Positions 4,014 through 5,596 of a stretch of 5,596 bases of DNA are shown here, piece by piece; within the stretch, counting starts at the first letter, position 1; every line of letters begins with the position of its first letter. A program made the position numbers and the translations under genes. The notes beneath the pieces were generated by a model that worked only from the letters and a program-made list of their open reading frames with translations, had not been told where the DNA came from and made no database searches. Source of the stretch: Paracoccaceae bacterium (GTDB lineage: Bacteria; Pseudomonadota; Alphaproteobacteria; Rhodobacterales; Rhodobacteraceae); the NCBI GenBank assembly GCA_002400675.1, contig NVQY01000138.1, forward strand, positions 1 through 5,596, in the 5' to 3' direction.

Positions 4014-4730
4014 ATGAAACTAATTGTGGGCTTGGGTAATCCGGGGGCGAAATACGCCCGGAACCGGCATAATATCGGCTATGCCGCAGTTGACCGGATT
4101 GCCATGGATCACGGGTTCGGCCCTTGGAAGTCCAAGTTTCAGGGGCGTGTCGCCGATGGTCGGTTAGGCAGCGAAAAGGTGCTGTTGCTAAAGCCCGAGA
4201 CCTTTATGAACCTGTCGGGTCAGTCGGTGGGCGAGGCCATGCGGTTTTACAAGCTGGACCCCGCAGATGTGATCGTGTTTCAGGACGAACTGGATCTGGC
4301 ACCGGGCAAGGTGAAGGTCAAACAGGGCGGCGGGCATGCGGGCCACAATGGGTTGCGCTCGTTGCATGCGCATCTTGGCGATGGGTACGCGCGGGTGCGT
4401 CTTGGCATCGGTCATCCGGGGCGCAAGGAACTGGTTTCCGGGTATGTCCTGCACGATTTTGCCCGCGCTGACGAGGATTGGCTTGCCGACCTTATGGACG
4501 GCATTTCGGACGGCGCGCCGCATCTGGGCAGCGGCGACAATGGCAAGTTCATGAATGCAATCGCCCTGCGCACGGTGCCGCAAAGGGCACCGCCCCCGCG
4601 AAAACCCAAAGCTGCGCAACCAACAACGCCGCCCACGCCACCGCAAAAGCCACAAAAGCCGCAAGGAGCGACGGATATGGACACAGACACCCGGTCAACC
4701 ATGCAAAAACTGCTGGATCGTTTCAATTGA
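4014..4730 (+). CDS. pth: Peptidyl-tRNA hydrolase
   Basis: A 238-residue Pth that cleaves the ester bond of peptidyl-tRNAs released early from ribosomes, recycling tRNA in the cytoplasm; the activity is normally essential. Family motifs are intact: GLGNPG (6-11) with N9, RHNIGY (18-23) with catalytic H19, FMNLSG (64-69) with N66, DELDL (91-95) with D91, and GGHAGHNGL (106-114) with N112. The catalytic domain ends near residue 187. A Pro/Lys-rich, probably disordered tail (191-220) follows, then a short charged end ([13 protein letters not shown]); such tails are common in alphaproteobacterial Pth, against 194 residues in E. coli. ATG 4014 is chosen because GAGG (4005-4008) lies 5 bases upstream and the family starts [11 protein letters not shown]; an in-frame GTG at 4008 would overlap its own ribosome site. 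The stop overlaps the next start (TTGA, 4727-4730). The usual upstream partner rplY is not in the preceding 230 bases. Confidence 0.98.
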   Translation: MKLIVGLGNPGAKYARNRHNIGYAAVDRIAMDHGFGPWKSKFQGRVADGRLGSEKVLLLKPETFMNLSGQSVGEAMRFYKLDPADVIVFQDELDLAPGKVKVKQGGGHAGHNGLRSLHAHLGDGYARVRLGIGHPGRKELVSGYVLHDFARADEDWLADLMDGISDGAPHLGSGDNGKFMNAIALRTVPQRAPPPRKPKAAQPTTPPTPPQKPQKPQGATDMDTDTRSTMQKLLDRFN

Positions 4731-5596
4731 GGCTTGCTGATGCCTTTGAGTTTCAGGCGCAGGCCTGCACATCGCTTGGCTCTCCTTTTATGGGTCAGTT
4801 GCTGGGTGTTCTGGCGCGTGACTGGCCCGTCAACACAGATTTTGGCCGGCTCTGCGCCGAATGGCCGGGGGATTTAAGCCCTCATGGGGCGTCGTTGCCG
4901 TTGCGGATTGCCGGGGGGCTGCATGCGTTGGTCCTGTCAGGGCAAGATAGTGCGCTGAGCGCGGTTTACCCGCCGAACCAATGCGATGACGGCGCGTTGA
5001 AAGGCGCGGTTCTGGCAGCGCTCGATACACATCAGGCGTTCATGACCAAATGGGTGCAAAGCGCGCCGCAAACCAACGAAGTCCGCCGTTCTGCCGCGTT
5101 GATCGCCGCCGCGCATTGGCTGGCGGCGCGGCATCCACTGCCAATCGTGACCTCGGAACTGGGGGCAAGTGCGGGGTTGAACCTGAACTGGGATCAATAT
5201 GCGCTTGCCGCTGGTCAGCAGGTCTATGGGCCAGCGGACCCGGTTTTGACCCTTTCGCCAGAGTGCGACGGCCCGATGCCGGCCCCGGCAGAAATCACCG
5301 TGACCGAACGGTGCGGCGTTGATCTGAACCCGCTGGACATTGCCGACCCGGATCAGGTGTTGCGCCTGTTGGCCTATCTGTGGCCGGATCAGCCTTATCG
5401 TGTGGACCTGACCCGCGCGGCCATATCTGCGCAGACCGGCCATGTCGATCGTGGCGACGCGATTGACTGGCTGGAGACCCGGTTGCAAACGGCGCGTCCG
5501 GGGCATCTGCATCTGATCTATCACACCATTGCTTGGCAGTATTTTCCGGCAGACTCACAAACGCGCGGCACCGCCTTGATCGAAGCGGCGGGCGCG
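4727..5596 (+). CDS. DUF2332 family protein (3' end outside window)
   Basis: A frame open from 4727 to the window edge gives 290 residues without a stop. It matches DUF2332 by several stretches: [14 protein letters not shown] (64-77), [17 protein letters not shown] (143-159), [12 protein letters not shown] (208-219) and [12 protein letters not shown] (264-275). Full-length members have roughly 330-350 residues, so little is missing. The biochemical role of the family is unknown. The [10 protein letters not shown] stretch looks like the glycine-rich loop of a Rossmann-like, methyltransferase-type fold, but that is inference. TTG 4727 is chosen as start because family members begin with (M)RLADAF and this codon precedes RLADAF exactly; it overlaps the pth stop by four bases. 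Only a weak GGA (4715-4717) precedes it. The first in-frame ATG is 4790, which would cut off conserved residues. It is probably translationally coupled to pth. Confidence 0.87.
   Translation, partial: MRLADAFEFQAQACTSLGSPFMGQLLGVLARDWPVNTDFGRLCAEWPGDLSPHGASLPLRIAGGLHALVLSGQDSALSAVYPPNQCDDGALKGAVLAALDTHQAFMTKWVQSAPQTNEVRRSAALIAAAHWLAARHPLPIVTSELGASAGLNLNWDQYALAAGQQVYGPADPVLTLSPECDGPMPAPAEITVTERCGVDLNPLDIADPDQVLRLLAYLWPDQPYRVDLTRAAISAQTGHVDRGDAIDWLETRLQTARPGHLHLIYHTIAWQYFPADSQTRGTALIEAAGA

Noticed and set aside
3812..4039. Plus-strand frame of 75 residues before pth
   Set aside because: No homology or ribosome site, and it ends inside pth in another frame.
1..5596. CRISPR array, complete insertion sequence, replication origin or known defence system
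   Set aside because: No regularly spaced repeats, transposase or integrase motifs, or defence-protein motifs were seen on either strand.

Overview
The window looks like chromosomal DNA of an alphaproteobacterium, most likely a member of the Rhodobacterales (Roseobacter group). The grounds are the gene order maf, short RNase E/G, yacG, tRNA-Phe; a compact RNase E/G of about 340 residues; a DUF1127 protein ending in the typical DIGLTRADL motif; a peptidyl-tRNA hydrolase with a Pro/Lys-rich C-terminal tail; and G+C-rich coding sequence (41 of 60 bases in 1141-1200). This placement rests on family knowledge and no search was run.

Layout. 1-1530 is a tight housekeeping operon: the end of maf, an RNase E/G-type endoribonuclease and the zinc-finger protein YacG, joined by two ATGA stop/start overlaps. 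A tRNA-Phe(GAA) with its own good sigma-70-type promoter follows (1554-1688). 1689-2467 is AT-rich (22 of 60 G+C in both 1741-1800 and 1861-1920), has no recognisable gene and holds several inverted repeats, including a perfect 16-bp one. It also has two very small overlapping reading frames whose junction carries a perfect Shine-Dalgarno sequence inside a possible hairpin. 2468-2711 is a DUF1127 small-protein gene with a strong terminator. 2712-3706 is decayed DNA: a fragment of a polar amino acid ABC transporter ATPase on the minus strand abuts an RpiR-type regulator pseudogene on the plus strand that has lost its DNA-binding domain and carries two -1 frameshifts. A tRNA-Arg(TCT) lies on the minus strand at 3707-3783. 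From 4014 a second intact pair begins: peptidyl-tRNA hydrolase (pth) and, overlapping it by four bases through a TTG start, a DUF2332 protein that runs off the end of the window.

How the parts fit. The intact genes are mostly RNA and translation housekeeping: RNA processing, two tRNAs, recycling of peptidyl-tRNA, and a DUF1127 protein of a family linked to RNA and stress regulation in relatives. The two tRNA genes converge, and their 3' ends face each other across the 2 kb of mostly eroded sequence. That is what an old integration hot spot would leave, although no attachment-site repeat was found. No complete new system is visible. The items most worth a second look are the hairpin-rich small-ORF cluster at 1740-2095 and the two facing pseudogene fragments.
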